Positions 52,191 through 61,261 are shown, counted from the stretch's first letter. The stretch: 64,000 nucleotides of DNA from Rhodoferax sp. (GCA_019449595.1 JAGRPL010000004.1:1302001-1366000), one strand, 5' to 3'. Numbers and translations: made by a program. Notes: generated from the sequence alone by a model not told the origin.

Positions 52191-53357
52191 ATGGAAACGG
52201 AGCGGATAGTGGGCCAAGGAATGAATCGCCGGCACTGGCTGGCATCACTGGGGGCGGTGGGCATGCTGCCCAGGTTTGGGCTGGCGGCAGCCTTGGCGGA
52301 TACGGCGGCGCCGTCGGTCCTGATCGGCGCGAGCTGGCGCGGTCCGAACGCGGACGACGCGCATTTCGCCGGCGTGCTGGCGGCAAACTGGGAACAGAAA
52401 ACCCTGCAGATACGCCACGCCGTGCCCCTGCCCACCCGCCCTCACGGGCTGTTGGCCGAAGCCGATGGCAGCCTGCTGGTGACCGGTGTGCGCCCCGGCA
52501 CGTGGCTACTGCGCTGCGACGACCGGGGGCGGGTAACGCAACACACCACGCTCGCGAACGAAGCTTCCAGCGTGCGCCTGAGTGGCCATGCCGATGGCCT
52601 GCGCGATGGCCAAGTGATCTACACCACCGAAACCGACTACAAAAGCGGGCGCGGCCGCATTGGCGTACGCGACCGCCAGAGCCTGCGCAAGCTCGACGAG
52701 TGGGATAGTCACGGCGTGGAGCCCCACCAACTGGTGCTTGACCAGGACGGCCACCTGCTGGTGGCCAATGGCGGCGTGCCACGCACCCTGGCGGACCAGA
52801 AATACGACCTGCACCGCATGGACGCCTCGCTGGTGCGGCTGGATGGCCAGAACGGCCGCCTGCTGCGCCAATGGAAGCTCGACGACCGCCGCCTGAGCCT
52901 GCGCCACCTGGCCTGGAGCCACTCGTTCACGCAGGACAAGACCTATCTGGGCGTGGCCATGCAGGCCGAGCACGACGACCCCGCCCAACGCGCCCAGGCG
53001 CCCGTTCTGGCGGTCCTCGATGGCAACCAGCTCCAGGTGCCCACCCCCAAGGGCGACGGATACGGCTACGCCGGCGACATCGCGGCTGCCTACAACGGCG
53101 GCTTTTTTCTCTCCAGCAACAAGGCGGGCGTGGCCCAGATCTGGCTGCAGGACAGGCCCACGGAGCTGTCTCCCGTCGTCAAGCTGAAAGAGGCCTACGC
53201 GCTGGCCAGCTGGAATGGCCCCAACCCGGGCGGCGGTGTACTGGTTGCCACGGCGGCCGGACTGGTGCGCTGGCATCCGACGGCGCCACCGGTGGTATTG
53301 CCCTGGCCCCAGCCCATGGCGCTGGACAACCACTGGGTCCTGATGGGCGCGGCGTGA
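52191..53357 (+). CDS. DUF1513 protein with Tat signal
   Basis: 388-residue exported protein. The N-terminus has a twin-arginine signal (NRRHWLASLGAVGML). The rest reads like a beta-propeller (repeated motifs of the type PHGLLAEADGSLLVTG, HQLVLDQDGHLLVANGG). DUF1513 genes usually stand with imelysin and di-haem peroxidase genes in iron-regulated operons; here the gene is alone, behind a Fur-like box. The ATG at 52221 (starting directly at MNRR) is an equally possible start. Function unknown; a periplasmic role in iron uptake is inferred. Confidence 0.72.
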   Translation: METERIVGQGMNRRHWLASLGAVGMLPRFGLAAALADTAAPSVLIGASWRGPNADDAHFAGVLAANWEQKTLQIRHAVPLPTRPHGLLAEADGSLLVTGVRPGTWLLRCDDRGRVTQHTTLANEASSVRLSGHADGLRDGQVIYTTETDYKSGRGRIGVRDRQSLRKLDEWDSHGVEPHQLVLDQDGHLLVANGGVPRTLADQKYDLHRMDASLVRLDGQNGRLLRQWKLDDRRLSLRHLAWSHSFTQDKTYLGVAMQAEHDDPAQRAQAPVLAVLDGNQLQVPTPKGDGYGYAGDIAAAYNGGFFLSSNKAGVAQIWLQDRPTELSPVVKLKEAYALASWNGPNPGGGVLVATAAGLVRWHPTAPPVVLPWPQPMALDNHWVLMGAA

Positions 53358-53382
53358 ACGTGACCCTTGCCGCCTTTCTAAA

Positions 53383-54006
53383 TCACGTCATGGTCACTAC
53401 GGCGTCACGCCGTACGGCCCACCAGGCCACCCGCGTCAACCAGCCCACGGCCAACAATGCCGCCGTGGTTACCAGCCACTGGCCCAGACGGGCCTGATCG
53501 TCCAGCAGGTAGGCGTTGCACAGGCGCAGCGGGCTGTCGATGTACAACTGCCCGACCACAGCGGTCATGGGCAGCATGTTGCCCAGAAAAAACCCCTGCA
53601 CCACCAGCCCTGCAGGCCGCCAGGACACCCACAGCGCCGCCCCGGCCAGCAGCAGCGCTGTGCATTTGGCCGCTTCGAGAGACGACGACACCAGCACCAG
53701 GTCGAGCACGCGCGGCACCATCAGCACGGCCAGCACCACAGCGGCGCCTACCAGCCCACTGATGCCATAGGCATTCCAGCGTGCCACGCGGACCCGTGCT
53801 GCTGGCGACAGGCCCGCTGCCAGCAAAGCACCCACCAACATCCACAGCGGATACTGCAGCACCATGTGCCGCCACATGCTGGCCGTGAGCCACTGGCGCA
53901 GCGCGGGCACCAGCAGCAAAGCCAGCAGGGCCAGGGCCAGCAGCACTGGGTGTCTGGGCGTGCACCGGGCCATCACCGCGGTGGCTGGCAGATGCGGCCC
54001 CTTCAC
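53383..54006 (-). CDS. Polytopic membrane protein linked to the oxidase operon
   Basis: 207-residue protein with about five hydrophobic segments (for example HPVLLALALLALLLVPAL and VGAAVVLAVLMVPRVLDLVL). I cannot assign a family with certainty; it resembles small membrane proteins found with cytochrome oxidase assembly genes. It overlaps the SCO gene by four bases (ATGA) and is the last gene of the oxidase operon. Its length and context suggest oxidase assembly or stability. Confidence 0.6.
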   Translation of the reverse strand: MKGPHLPATAVMARCTPRHPVLLALALLALLLVPALRQWLTASMWRHMVLQYPLWMLVGALLAAGLSPAARVRVARWNAYGISGLVGAAVVLAVLMVPRVLDLVLVSSSLEAAKCTALLLAGAALWVSWRPAGLVVQGFFLGNMLPMTAVVGQLYIDSPLRLCNAYLLDDQARLGQWLVTTAALLAVGWLTRVAWWAVRRDAVVTMT

Positions 54007-54641
54007 AACCGCCCCCCGTTGGCCAGATGGCGTGCATAGTCCAAAGCCAGTTGCTGCTCGGCCACATCGAACACGCGCAGCAAGCGGCCCTGCGCATCCA
54101 GCACCAAAAAGGCGGCATTGTGTTCGTAGTCCCCTCGCCCATCGGGAATCACCACCACGCCCAGGCGCTGCAGCAGCACTTGCTGCTGCGCCATATCAGG
54201 CACACGCACCCAGGTCCACAGCGTTGGGTCAGCCTGCAAGGTGCGCGCATAGGCCTGCAATACGGCCGGCAGATCGTGTGCGCCGTCGAAGCTGATGGAC
54301 AGCAGCCGCACCCCTGAGCCGCCCCCCGCAGCGCGGTCCGCCTGCAGAACCGCTTGCAACTGCTGAAAGCTGTTGCCCAGTGACAGGCACACGGTCTGAC
54401 AACGGGTGTAGACGAAGTCGACCAGGGTAATGCGGCCGCCCTGCGCCAACAGCGTGGGCAGGCTCTGCGCGGCGATGCCCGGGCCTTCAACCGTGACCGA
54501 CGGCACGGATACCGGTTGCTGCGCGACTTCCATCCGGCGCGCACCTTCTGCGGTCCAGACCTGAAAATCGTGTGTCAACCATGCGGCGCTGGCATACCCG
54601 GCCAGCACCAGCACCAACGCCAGCAAAGCGGTGCGCAGCAT
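54003..54641 (-). CDS. SCO1/SenC-family copper chaperone
   Basis: 212-residue membrane-anchored protein. A single N-terminal helix (LLALVLVLAGYASAAWL) is followed by a thioredoxin-like domain with the copper-binding CxxxC in VYTRCQTVC and the His in YEHNAAFLVLD. SCO proteins deliver copper to oxidases. The ATG at 54641 has GGAG upstream; another ATG is 21 bases earlier. It follows the cytochrome c gene by 23 bases. Confidence 0.85.
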   Translation of the reverse strand: MLRTALLALVLVLAGYASAAWLTHDFQVWTAEGARRMEVAQQPVSVPSVTVEGPGIAAQSLPTLLAQGGRITLVDFVYTRCQTVCLSLGNSFQQLQAVLQADRAAGGGSGVRLLSISFDGAHDLPAVLQAYARTLQADPTLWTWVRVPDMAQQQVLLQRLGVVVIPDGRGDYEHNAAFLVLDAQGRLLRVFDVAEQQLALDYARHLANGGRL

Positions 54642-54664
54642 GGCAGGCGGCTCCTGAACCAATG

Positions 54665-55273
54665 TCAGTCGGGCTTTGCCGCCAGCGCCTGGAGCGCGGC
54701 ACCGCCTTCAAAGGGCGTGGTGCGCGTGCTGGTCTTGCGCTCTTGCTCAAACAGCGTGGCCGACAAGGCGGGCGCCTTGTTGGACCAGGTGCTGCGCACA
54801 TGGCTGGCCACCGCAGCCAGTTCGGCATCGCTGAGCTGCTGGAACGACGGCATGGCACCGCTGTACTCGGCGCCCGCCACGCTGATCTTGCCGTTGATGC
54901 CGTGCAGCAGAATGTTGGCCACGGTGCGCGCATCTCCCTGCACCCACTCTGAGCCATCGAGCGGCGGGAACACGCCCGGCAGTCCTTTGCCAGTGGCCTG
55001 GTGGCAGGCGGCGCACTGTGCGGCAAACACGGCCTTGCCATCGACGGCAGTCCCCGCAGCGGCAGGCACCGGCCCCGACAGGTCAGCCACGGTGCGTCGG
55101 TCGCCCAGGCCGACATTGCCAAAGGGCTCGGAGATGAAGATATAGACCACCCCAAACAGCACCATGGCCAGCGTGATGGCGGCAGCGGCCAGTGGCACGG
55201 GGCGGATGCGTTCCTCGGGCTCGGCGTTTTCGCGCTCCTGCGCCTGGTGGGAGGTATCGATTTCTGAAGTCAT
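54665..55273 (-). CDS. Membrane-anchored mono-haem cytochrome c
   Basis: 202-residue protein with one transmembrane helix (about residues 27-47) and a class I cytochrome c domain. The haem motif CAACH is at residues 87-91, and the likely axial Met is in YSGAMPSFQQL. It takes the place where ccoP would be in a cbb3 operon, but CcoP has two haems and this protein has one. The C-terminal 30 residues are unusual (TSTRTTPFEGGAALQ). It is probably the electron entry of the oxidase below. Confidence 0.85.
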   Translation of the reverse strand: MTSEIDTSHQAQERENAEPEERIRPVPLAAAAITLAMVLFGVVYIFISEPFGNVGLGDRRTVADLSGPVPAAAGTAVDGKAVFAAQCAACHQATGKGLPGVFPPLDGSEWVQGDARTVANILLHGINGKISVAGAEYSGAMPSFQQLSDAELAAVASHVRSTWSNKAPALSATLFEQERKTSTRTTPFEGGAALQALAAKPD

Positions 55274-55289
55274 GAGAGCCTCGCGGGGT

Positions 55290-55916
55290 TCAGGAAGCAG
55301 GCGTTGCGGGAGTCGGGGTTGCCGGAGTGGCCTGCACGGCGGGCGGCAGCACCGGATAGGTGTGGTTCAGGCCCTGCAGGTACTTCACCAGGTCCAGCGC
55401 TTCGGGCCGTGCCACCACCACCTGCCCTGCCGGTCCCTGACCGGGCGGAAGCTTCACGACCTCATCGCCGGGCTCGGCGACGGCCTTGGTCTCGAACAGA
55501 TAGGGATAGGACGGCATGATCGAACCCGGCACGTAGGCGCGCGGCTGGTAGATGTGGCCCAGGTGCCAATCCTTGCTGGACTGGCGTGCCCCGATATTGA
55601 ACAGGTCGGGCCCCGTGCGCATGCTGCCCAGCAGGTGCGGCTTATCGTAGAAATAGTCGCCTGGCACCGAAGCCCGACCCCAACCCCGCTCGGCGTCAGG
55701 GCCGAAGTTGCGGTCGCGTGGTTGCTGGGAATGGCAATACACACACCCGTTGGCGATGTACACCTGCCGCCCGCGCAGTTCGGCGCTGCTGTAGGGCTTG
55801 AGGCCCACGGGCGGCGTGACGTCACGCACCTGCATATACGGCATGACCACCAGCGCAGCCGTGGCCACAGCCAGTGCGACCATGGCACCAGCGGCGAGCT
55901 TGACTTCATTCTCCAT
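55290..55916 (-). CDS. ccoO: cbb3-type cytochrome oxidase subunit II (CcoO)
   Basis: 208-residue membrane-bound mono-haem c subunit. One N-terminal helix (AMVALAVATAALVVMPYM), then RQVYIANGCVYCHSQQPR with haem-binding C58/C61/H62, followed by the CcoO signature GPDLFNIGARQ and SIMPSYPYLF. The ATG lies inside the ccoN 3' end (11-base overlap). The C-terminus is Ala/Pro/Thr-rich. Confidence 0.9.
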   Translation of the reverse strand: MENEVKLAAGAMVALAVATAALVVMPYMQVRDVTPPVGLKPYSSAELRGRQVYIANGCVYCHSQQPRDRNFGPDAERGWGRASVPGDYFYDKPHLLGSMRTGPDLFNIGARQSSKDWHLGHIYQPRAYVPGSIMPSYPYLFETKAVAEPGDEVVKLPPGQGPAGQVVVARPEALDLVKYLQGLNHTYPVLPPAVQATPATPTPATPAS

Positions 55917-57561
55917 GTGCGAACTCCATTGCCTTGGCGGGTCGTGTGAACAGGGCTGCACCCGTGCGCGTGGGGCCAAAGCGCAGCGCCATCGCCAGGA
56001 AATGCCCCACAAAGATGAGATGGCTGGCCACCATCAGCGAGCCACCCACACTGCGCCACTGCAGGTAGGGAATCGTCACGGCCACCGAATCCATGAACGG
56101 CCGCGTGGCATCCAGCATCGCAAGCCCCTGCAGCCAGCCACCGATGGACAGGCCGGTGAAGTAGATACCGATACCGATCACCGCCAGCCAGAACTGCAAG
56201 GTGATGAGGCGCGGGTACGGCCACTCCCAGTGCAGCACGCGCGGCATCATGAAATAAATGGCGCCAAACAGCACCATGGTGACAAAGGCATAGGCGCCCA
56301 GGTGGGCGTGCGCCACCGTGAAATGCGTGAAGTGCGTCACCTGGTTGATGCTGCGCAGCGCCTCCAGCGAACCCTGCACCGACGACAGCATGTACATGAA
56401 ACCGCCAAACATCATGAAACGCAGCGTGGGTGAATAGCGCGCCAGGTGCATACGCCCCCACATGGTGCCGGCCATGTTGATGGTGAAAGCCGCCACGGGA
56501 ATGATCATCATCATGCTTTGCACGATGGACAGCGTGGTCAGCCAACCGGGAATCGGCCCGCCAATGAGATGGTGGCCGCCCACCTGGCCATAGAAGAAGG
56601 CCAATGTCCAGAAGCCGAGGATGGAGAGGTTGTACGAGCGCACAGGCCGCCCGATGATCTTGGGCAGAAAATAATAGATGGCCCCCACGCTGATGGGTGT
56701 GAACCACAGGCCCAACACGTTGTGGCCGTACCACCAGTTGGTGGTGGCCTGCTGCACGCCGGTGTGAACACCTGGCATCTTGGCCACAATGAACAGCAGT
56801 GCAATCCACAGCAGCGCCGCCACCATGTACCAGACACTCACGTACAGCGACTCAACCTTGCGGTTCACCAGCGTGTAGAGCACCGGGCCAATGATGCAGA
56901 CGAAACCGGCCACGATGAACAGACCGATTTGCCACGGAATTTCCAGGTATTCCATGCCGTCGGTCCAGCCCGAGCCAATGGCGCCAATGGCACTGGCAAT
57001 GCCAGTGTTGATGAGCGCGCCGCCCAGCATCACCCACATGGCCCCCACCAGGTGCGTGCGCAGCAGACGCGGCAGCAGCCAGATGATGACGCCCAAAGCA
57101 GCATTGGTGATCCAGCCGTACAGCACCGCCGTGAGGTGGATGGTGCGGATGCGCCCGAAGGTCTGCCAGGCCTCACCCACCAGCAAGTCGGGCATGTGCA
57201 GCTTGAGGGACGCCGTGAGCCCCGCCACCGAACCCAGCAAAAGCCAGAAGCAGGCAAAGGCAATGAACATGAACACCGGAAACGCACTGGAGTGGTCAGC
57301 CTCGATGCGGTTGCGCAACTCATCGGGGTCGTCCACATGCTCGTGTTCGCCCGGCCCCGCTGCAGCGCCCTGCAGACGCGCCCTGGCGTTGCCGTGCAGC
57401 ACCGGGTCATCGACCTTGCCCAGCTCACCTGGCGCAAAAATGACCGACGCGGCCCGGGGGTTTTCGACCAGCAGGCCCTTGCGCATCGACCAGATGAAGA
57501 CAAACAGTCCCATGATCGAGAGCAGAAAAGCCCCCAACAAACTCAATACTGCACTATCCAT
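55906..57561 (-). CDS. ccoN: cbb3-type cytochrome oxidase catalytic subunit with CcoS-like N-terminus
   Basis: 551-residue haem-copper oxidase subunit. Conserved histidines are visible in TIHLTAVLYGW, WWYGHNVLGLW, GGHHLIGG and THFTVAHAHLG, as expected for low-spin haem, CuB and haem b3. The first 60 residues form an extra helix and basic linker (LLSIMGLFVFIWSMRKGLLV) resembling the small CcoS protein, fused to the oxidase. ATG at 57561 with AAAGG upstream. It heads an operon with ccoO, a mono-haem cytochrome, SCO and a membrane protein; ccoP, ccoQ, ccoG and ccoI are not here. Confidence 0.88.
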   Translation of the reverse strand: MDSAVLSLLGAFLLSIMGLFVFIWSMRKGLLVENPRAASVIFAPGELGKVDDPVLHGNARARLQGAAAGPGEHEHVDDPDELRNRIEADHSSAFPVFMFIAFACFWLLLGSVAGLTASLKLHMPDLLVGEAWQTFGRIRTIHLTAVLYGWITNAALGVIIWLLPRLLRTHLVGAMWVMLGGALINTGIASAIGAIGSGWTDGMEYLEIPWQIGLFIVAGFVCIIGPVLYTLVNRKVESLYVSVWYMVAALLWIALLFIVAKMPGVHTGVQQATTNWWYGHNVLGLWFTPISVGAIYYFLPKIIGRPVRSYNLSILGFWTLAFFYGQVGGHHLIGGPIPGWLTTLSIVQSMMMIIPVAAFTINMAGTMWGRMHLARYSPTLRFMMFGGFMYMLSSVQGSLEALRSINQVTHFTHFTVAHAHLGAYAFVTMVLFGAIYFMMPRVLHWEWPYPRLITLQFWLAVIGIGIYFTGLSIGGWLQGLAMLDATRPFMDSVAVTIPYLQWRSVGGSLMVASHLIFVGHFLAMALRFGPTRTGAALFTRPAKAMEFAHGE

Positions 57562-57581
57562 GGGGTGAGCTGCCTTTCTTA

Positions 57582-57595
57582 TTGATGTAATGCAA
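57582..57595. promoter_or_regulatory. FNR/Anr-like half-conserved box before ccoN
   Basis: TTGATGTAATGCAA resembles the FNR box TTGAT-N4-ATCAA with an imperfect second half. It sits about 20 bases before the ccoN start, which is closer than usual for an activator site. A patch rich in TATATA (57655-57682) lies upstream. Confidence 0.35.
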
Positions 57596-57759
57596 CATCC
57601 CACCTCAGAATCTCTGCTAGGGGGACGCGGGCAGGATTCTAAAAGCCATTTCAAGTATATATTTAGGCAAATCTATATATCCCTGCCCCGTACCAGTGAT
57701 ACCCGACCGGGCGGAACACTCAGGCAACATTTGCCGTAGGAAAAGAATTGCCTCGCCCG

Positions 57760-58536
57760 TTACGGACTTGCCACCGGTTGCGTGGCCAGTCCGGCAGGCA
57801 TGGTGACGCGGGTGAAGCCACCGTTGTAGGGGTTGGTGTGCATCGCCAGCTGCCACAAGGCCAGCGTGGTTGCGATGGAAAACACCACCAGCACCATGCG
57901 CCCGGCGGGTGGGCGATCCAGATGCACTGCGGCAATCATGAGGTGTGCAAAGAACGCCAGCCCCACCACCACCCACCACTGGTTGTCGTCCGTGTGGTCG
58001 CTGCCAATGAACAGGCGCCGAAGCCGGGCGTCCTCCAGGTCATCCACCGCCTTGAACCACTGCGCCACCATCGCGGCGGGCACGCCATCGCGGCTCAGGC
58101 GCACGGCCTGCAGCCGCAGCTCACGCAGCGCCAGCGCCGCGCCAGGACTGGCCTGGTGGTTGAAATGCACGCCCCACTCTTCCGTGGACACGGCATTGCG
58201 GTAGGCCGCCAGCAATGGCGCGGCACGCGGAACATCCAAGGCTGCGGGTGCCATCAACTCACTGAGCCGCATGACTGCCGTGACCTCCTTGGATGCCGCA
58301 TCAATCGCCATTCTCTGCTGCGTCCAGATGTCGACCGCCAGAAAGCTCAGGAACAACGCAAACACGGTAGCCACCGGTGTGAAGGCGGGGCCCACGGGCA
58401 GCAGCTTGGGCACGCTGGCAAAGCGCCGGTTCAGCCAGCCCAGCCACACAAAGCTGGTGGCCAGCATCAGCGCCGACAGCACGCCGAGCACCAGCAATTG
58501 CAGAAAAGCAGATAAATCAAAAAAAGCGTCAAGCAT
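57760..58536 (-). CDS. DUF4239 (bestrophin-like domain) membrane protein
   Basis: 258-residue protein. Two hydrophobic segments at the N-terminus (LLVLGVLSALMLATSFVWLG and ATVFALFLSFLAVDIW), a long soluble middle with the QRMAIDAASKEVTAVMRLSE stretch, and two at the C-terminus (VVGLAFFAHLMIAAVHL, VVFSIATTLALWQLAM) match DUF4239 proteins. The molecular role is unknown. I start at the ATG at 58536. It is followed by the ccoN promoter region. Confidence 0.7.
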   Translation of the reverse strand: MLDAFFDLSAFLQLLVLGVLSALMLATSFVWLGWLNRRFASVPKLLPVGPAFTPVATVFALFLSFLAVDIWTQQRMAIDAASKEVTAVMRLSELMAPAALDVPRAAPLLAAYRNAVSTEEWGVHFNHQASPGAALALRELRLQAVRLSRDGVPAAMVAQWFKAVDDLEDARLRRLFIGSDHTDDNQWWVVVGLAFFAHLMIAAVHLDRPPAGRMVLVVFSIATTLALWQLAMHTNPYNGGFTRVTMPAGLATQPVASP

Positions 58537-58573
58537 GGTCACTTCAAGTGCAGTTTGTGTGCACGTAATGTAC

Positions 58574-60097
58574 CTAGTTGCGCGCAGACGGCACATCCGT
58601 GTCGCTGCCCTGCGCTGCCATGCCCGGGCTGTGCGCCTGTACCCGGTTGCGGCCTGCCTTCTTGGCCGCGTAGAGCGCAGCGTCGGCGCGCGCAACAAGA
58701 TCCTTACCCGTGTCGCCCGCCACGTAGCACGACACGCCCATGGTGGCGCTGACGTGCTGCACGTGCGCGAATGGATGGGTGTCGATGGTGGCGCGCACGC
58801 TCTCGGCCAGGGACAGCGCTCCTTCCAGCGTGGTGTTGGGGCAAATCACGATGCATTCCTCGCCCCCCCAGCGCCCGGCCATGTCGGTTTCGCGGGTTCT
58901 CAGTCGCAGCAGTTCCGCCAGCGCGACCAGTACCTGATCGCCAACCTGGTGGCCGAACGCGTCGTTGACCTGCTTGAAGTGGTCCACATCCAGCATGATC
59001 ACGCTCAAGGGCTGACCGGTGCGCTGCGCACGCTGGATTTCGGCATCCAGGGTCTGATCGATCTTGAGCCGGTTGTACAGTCCGGTGAGCTGATCGGTGA
59101 CCGACAAGCGGGCCAGCTCCCGGTTCAAGCGGCTGAGCTTGCGGTTCCAGTAGAAGGCCATCAGCAACAGCACTGCGGCCGCAGCCACCACTTGCCAGAG
59201 CAAGCGGTAGTCAATGCCCTGCTGCACGTTAACCGCCACATGGCGGTTGGATATGGCTTCGCGCTCCTGCGGCGTGATGGTACGCACGCCCTTGTCCAGA
59301 ATGGCGTGCAGCAGCGTCTCGTCCTTCAGCACGCCGATGCGCAGCTGGTTGGTGAACTGGGGCACCTGGCCCGCAATCTTCAGGTTGAACAAGCCTTCTT
59401 TCTTGATTGCATAGGCGGCCACGATCAGCGAGCGGATCGTCAAATCCGCCTTGCGCGCCGACACCAGCGCCACCGACTCATCCTCGCTACCGGTCAGGAT
59501 CACGTTCAGGTTAGGAAATTCGCGCCGGATGCGTTCCTCCACCATGGTGCCGCGCGGCAGCGCCACGCTTTCGTTGGACAGCCCCCGCAGGTCACCCACA
59601 TAGGGATGCTCTTCGCGCGTCACCAGGATGTTGGGATCGTAAAAAATGGGCTCGGTAAAGCGCAGCCACTCCTCGCGCTTGGGGGTCTGGTTCAGAAAAC
59701 TCATGATCTGACAGCGCCCGGCCTTGGAGGCCGCCAGACTTTCGTCCCAGTTTTTTACCGGGTAGAGATCGATGCGCAAGCCCACCCGTTGCGCCACCAG
59801 CTGCACCAGGTCGGCGGCAATACCCTCGTGTCGCCCATCGGGCGTGATGCGCTCAAACGGGACCCAATCCGGGTCCACGCACATCTTGATGCCCATCGAC
59901 TGCCGGATGTAAGCCACTTCATCGGGCGTGAACGCAATGGCTGCCGTTTGCGCCGATGCACCCGAGACCACCGCCAGCAGCATGGCAAACAGCGTGGCCG
60001 GCAGCGGAAATGTCCGCCCCTTGCGCATCTGCACCAAGTGGGGAACCGCCGACAGTGCCGTGGAGTGCTGATCTGGAGATAGGAAACGCAACCGCAT
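58574..60097 (-). CDS. Diguanylate cyclase with periplasmic solute-binding sensor domain
   Basis: About 507 residues. A signal sequence (PLPATLFAMLLAVVSGASA), a type-3 solute-binding domain (YIRQSMGIKMCVDPDWVPFE onward), a transmembrane helix (LLWQVVAAAAVLLLMAFYW) and a GGDEF domain. The active-site loop reads GGEEC rather than GGEEF, and the inhibitory I-site RETD precedes it by the usual spacing. So the enzyme may make c-di-GMP in response to an amino acid-like ligand. The start is uncertain: 60028 would put the signal sequence at the N-terminus, while 60097 or 60121 adds about 25-30 residues. Confidence 0.83.
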   Translation of the reverse strand: MRLRFLSPDQHSTALSAVPHLVQMRKGRTFPLPATLFAMLLAVVSGASAQTAAIAFTPDEVAYIRQSMGIKMCVDPDWVPFERITPDGRHEGIAADLVQLVAQRVGLRIDLYPVKNWDESLAASKAGRCQIMSFLNQTPKREEWLRFTEPIFYDPNILVTREEHPYVGDLRGLSNESVALPRGTMVEERIRREFPNLNVILTGSEDESVALVSARKADLTIRSLIVAAYAIKKEGLFNLKIAGQVPQFTNQLRIGVLKDETLLHAILDKGVRTITPQEREAISNRHVAVNVQQGIDYRLLWQVVAAAAVLLLMAFYWNRKLSRLNRELARLSVTDQLTGLYNRLKIDQTLDAEIQRAQRTGQPLSVIMLDVDHFKQVNDAFGHQVGDQVLVALAELLRLRTRETDMAGRWGGEECIVICPNTTLEGALSLAESVRATIDTHPFAHVQHVSATMGVSCYVAGDTGKDLVARADAALYAAKKAGRNRVQAHSPGMAAQGSDTDVPSARN

Positions 60098-60173
60098 GCG
60101 TCCAAGTATCCCACCACACATCAGTCCCAGATGGGCTAATCTACTGTTCCAGTGGGTCTTCCGTTTCTTCCTT

Positions 60174-60193
60174 CAGCTTCTCTTTTGATAGCA
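60174..60193. repeat. Short GCTA-TAGC repeat, diverged copy 6 (intergenic)
   Basis: CAGCTTCTCTTTTGATAGCA keeps the TTTTGATAGCA half found in cobU. It lies between map and the diguanylate cyclase gene. Confidence 0.4.
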
Positions 60194-60215
60194 CTTCCGC
60201 TGCGCGAACAAAGTC

Positions 60216-61007
60216 TCAAATGGGCGGATAAGCCCCCGTGCCACCGGGCCACGCGGTCAGCACCTCATACCCATCCTGTGTGACCGCCACCATGTGCTCC
60301 CATTGGGCCGAGAGGGATCGGTCTTTGGTCACCACGGTCCAGCCGTCGGCAAGCTGCTTGGTTTCGCGGCCGCCGGCGTTGAGCATGGGCTCAATCGTGA
60401 AGACCATGCCCGGCTCCAGGGTGAGGCCGTGGCCACGCTGGCCATAGTGCAGCACGTTCGGTTCATCGTGGTAGATCTGGCCGATGCCGTGGCCGCAGTA
60501 TTCGCGCACCACGCTGAAGCGCTCGCGGTGGGCCACCGACTGAATGGCATGGCCCACATCGCCCAGCGTGGCGCCGGGCTTGACCTGCCGGATGCCGGCG
60601 CACAGGGCCTCGTACGTGGTGTCGACCAGACGGCGGGCCAGCACGCTGGGTTCCCCCACGCAGAACATGCGGCTGGTGTCCCCAAACCAGCCGTCCTTGA
60701 TGACGGCCACATCGATGTTGACGATGTCGCCATTTTTCAGAATCTTGTCCGTCGAGGGAATGCCGTGGCACACCACCTGGTTGACGGAGGTGAGGATGGT
60801 CTTGGGATAGCCCTGGTAACCCACGTTCGCAGGAATGGCGCCCTGCACGTTCACGATGTAGTCGTGGCAGAGCCGGTCCAGCGCCTCGGTGCTGACGCCG
60901 GGCACCACGTGGGGCTCGATCATGGCCAGCACCCCGGCGGCCAGCTGGGCAGCACGGCGCGACATTGCCAGCTCTTCGGCAGACTTGATGGGAACGTCGT
61001 GCCCCAT
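60216..61007 (-). CDS. map: Type I methionine aminopeptidase paired with a ParD-like protein
   Basis: 263-residue enzyme that removes the initiator Met. All five metal ligands are visible: the two Asp in VNIDVAVIKDGWFGDTSR, His in CGHGIGQIYHDEP, Glu in FTIEPML and Glu in QWEHMVAV. The ATG overlaps the stop of the ParD-like gene (TGATG). This is not the usual rpsB-adjacent map locus, so the organism probably has another copy elsewhere. The TA-like arrangement suggests an accessory role, not proven. Confidence 0.9.
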   Translation of the reverse strand: MGHDVPIKSAEELAMSRRAAQLAAGVLAMIEPHVVPGVSTEALDRLCHDYIVNVQGAIPANVGYQGYPKTILTSVNQVVCHGIPSTDKILKNGDIVNIDVAVIKDGWFGDTSRMFCVGEPSVLARRLVDTTYEALCAGIRQVKPGATLGDVGHAIQSVAHRERFSVVREYCGHGIGQIYHDEPNVLHYGQRGHGLTLEPGMVFTIEPMLNAGGRETKQLADGWTVVTKDRSLSAQWEHMVAVTQDGYEVLTAWPGGTGAYPPI

Positions 61008-61261
61008 CAGTGCTTCTCGGCCACGGACGCGCTGGCCTTGCCCAGTTGCCCTGCCACCGCCCCGGCAATGTCCAGCCCCCCGGCGAGTTCCGCCTGAATG
61101 AGCAGTTGGCAGATTTCCCGGTGGTTGAGCTCCGGGTGCATTTCAATGAGCATGCCGACCCGCATCCAGTGCTCGGCCTGCGCGTTGATCGACCGGCTCA
61201 ATGCACTGCCTGCCACGCGCAGGTTCTCATGCATCTGGTCTGAAATTTTGACAATGCCCAT
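61007..61261 (-). CDS. ParD-like antitoxin-family protein
   Basis: 84-residue protein. The start VKISDQMHENLRVAGSALSR is of the ribbon-helix-helix type, followed by SINAQAEHWMRVGMLIEMHP, the typical core of the ParD-like antitoxin family. It precedes map with a one-base overlap, the order and coupling typical of toxin-antitoxin genes. Its promoter carries a palindrome over the -10 box, fitting autoregulation. I chose the ATG at 61261; the in-frame ATG upstream lies within the promoter. No RelE/ParE-type toxin gene is present; map takes that position. Confidence 0.72.
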   Translation of the reverse strand: MGIVKISDQMHENLRVAGSALSRSINAQAEHWMRVGMLIEMHPELNHREICQLLIQAELAGGLDIAGAVAGQLGKASASVAEKH

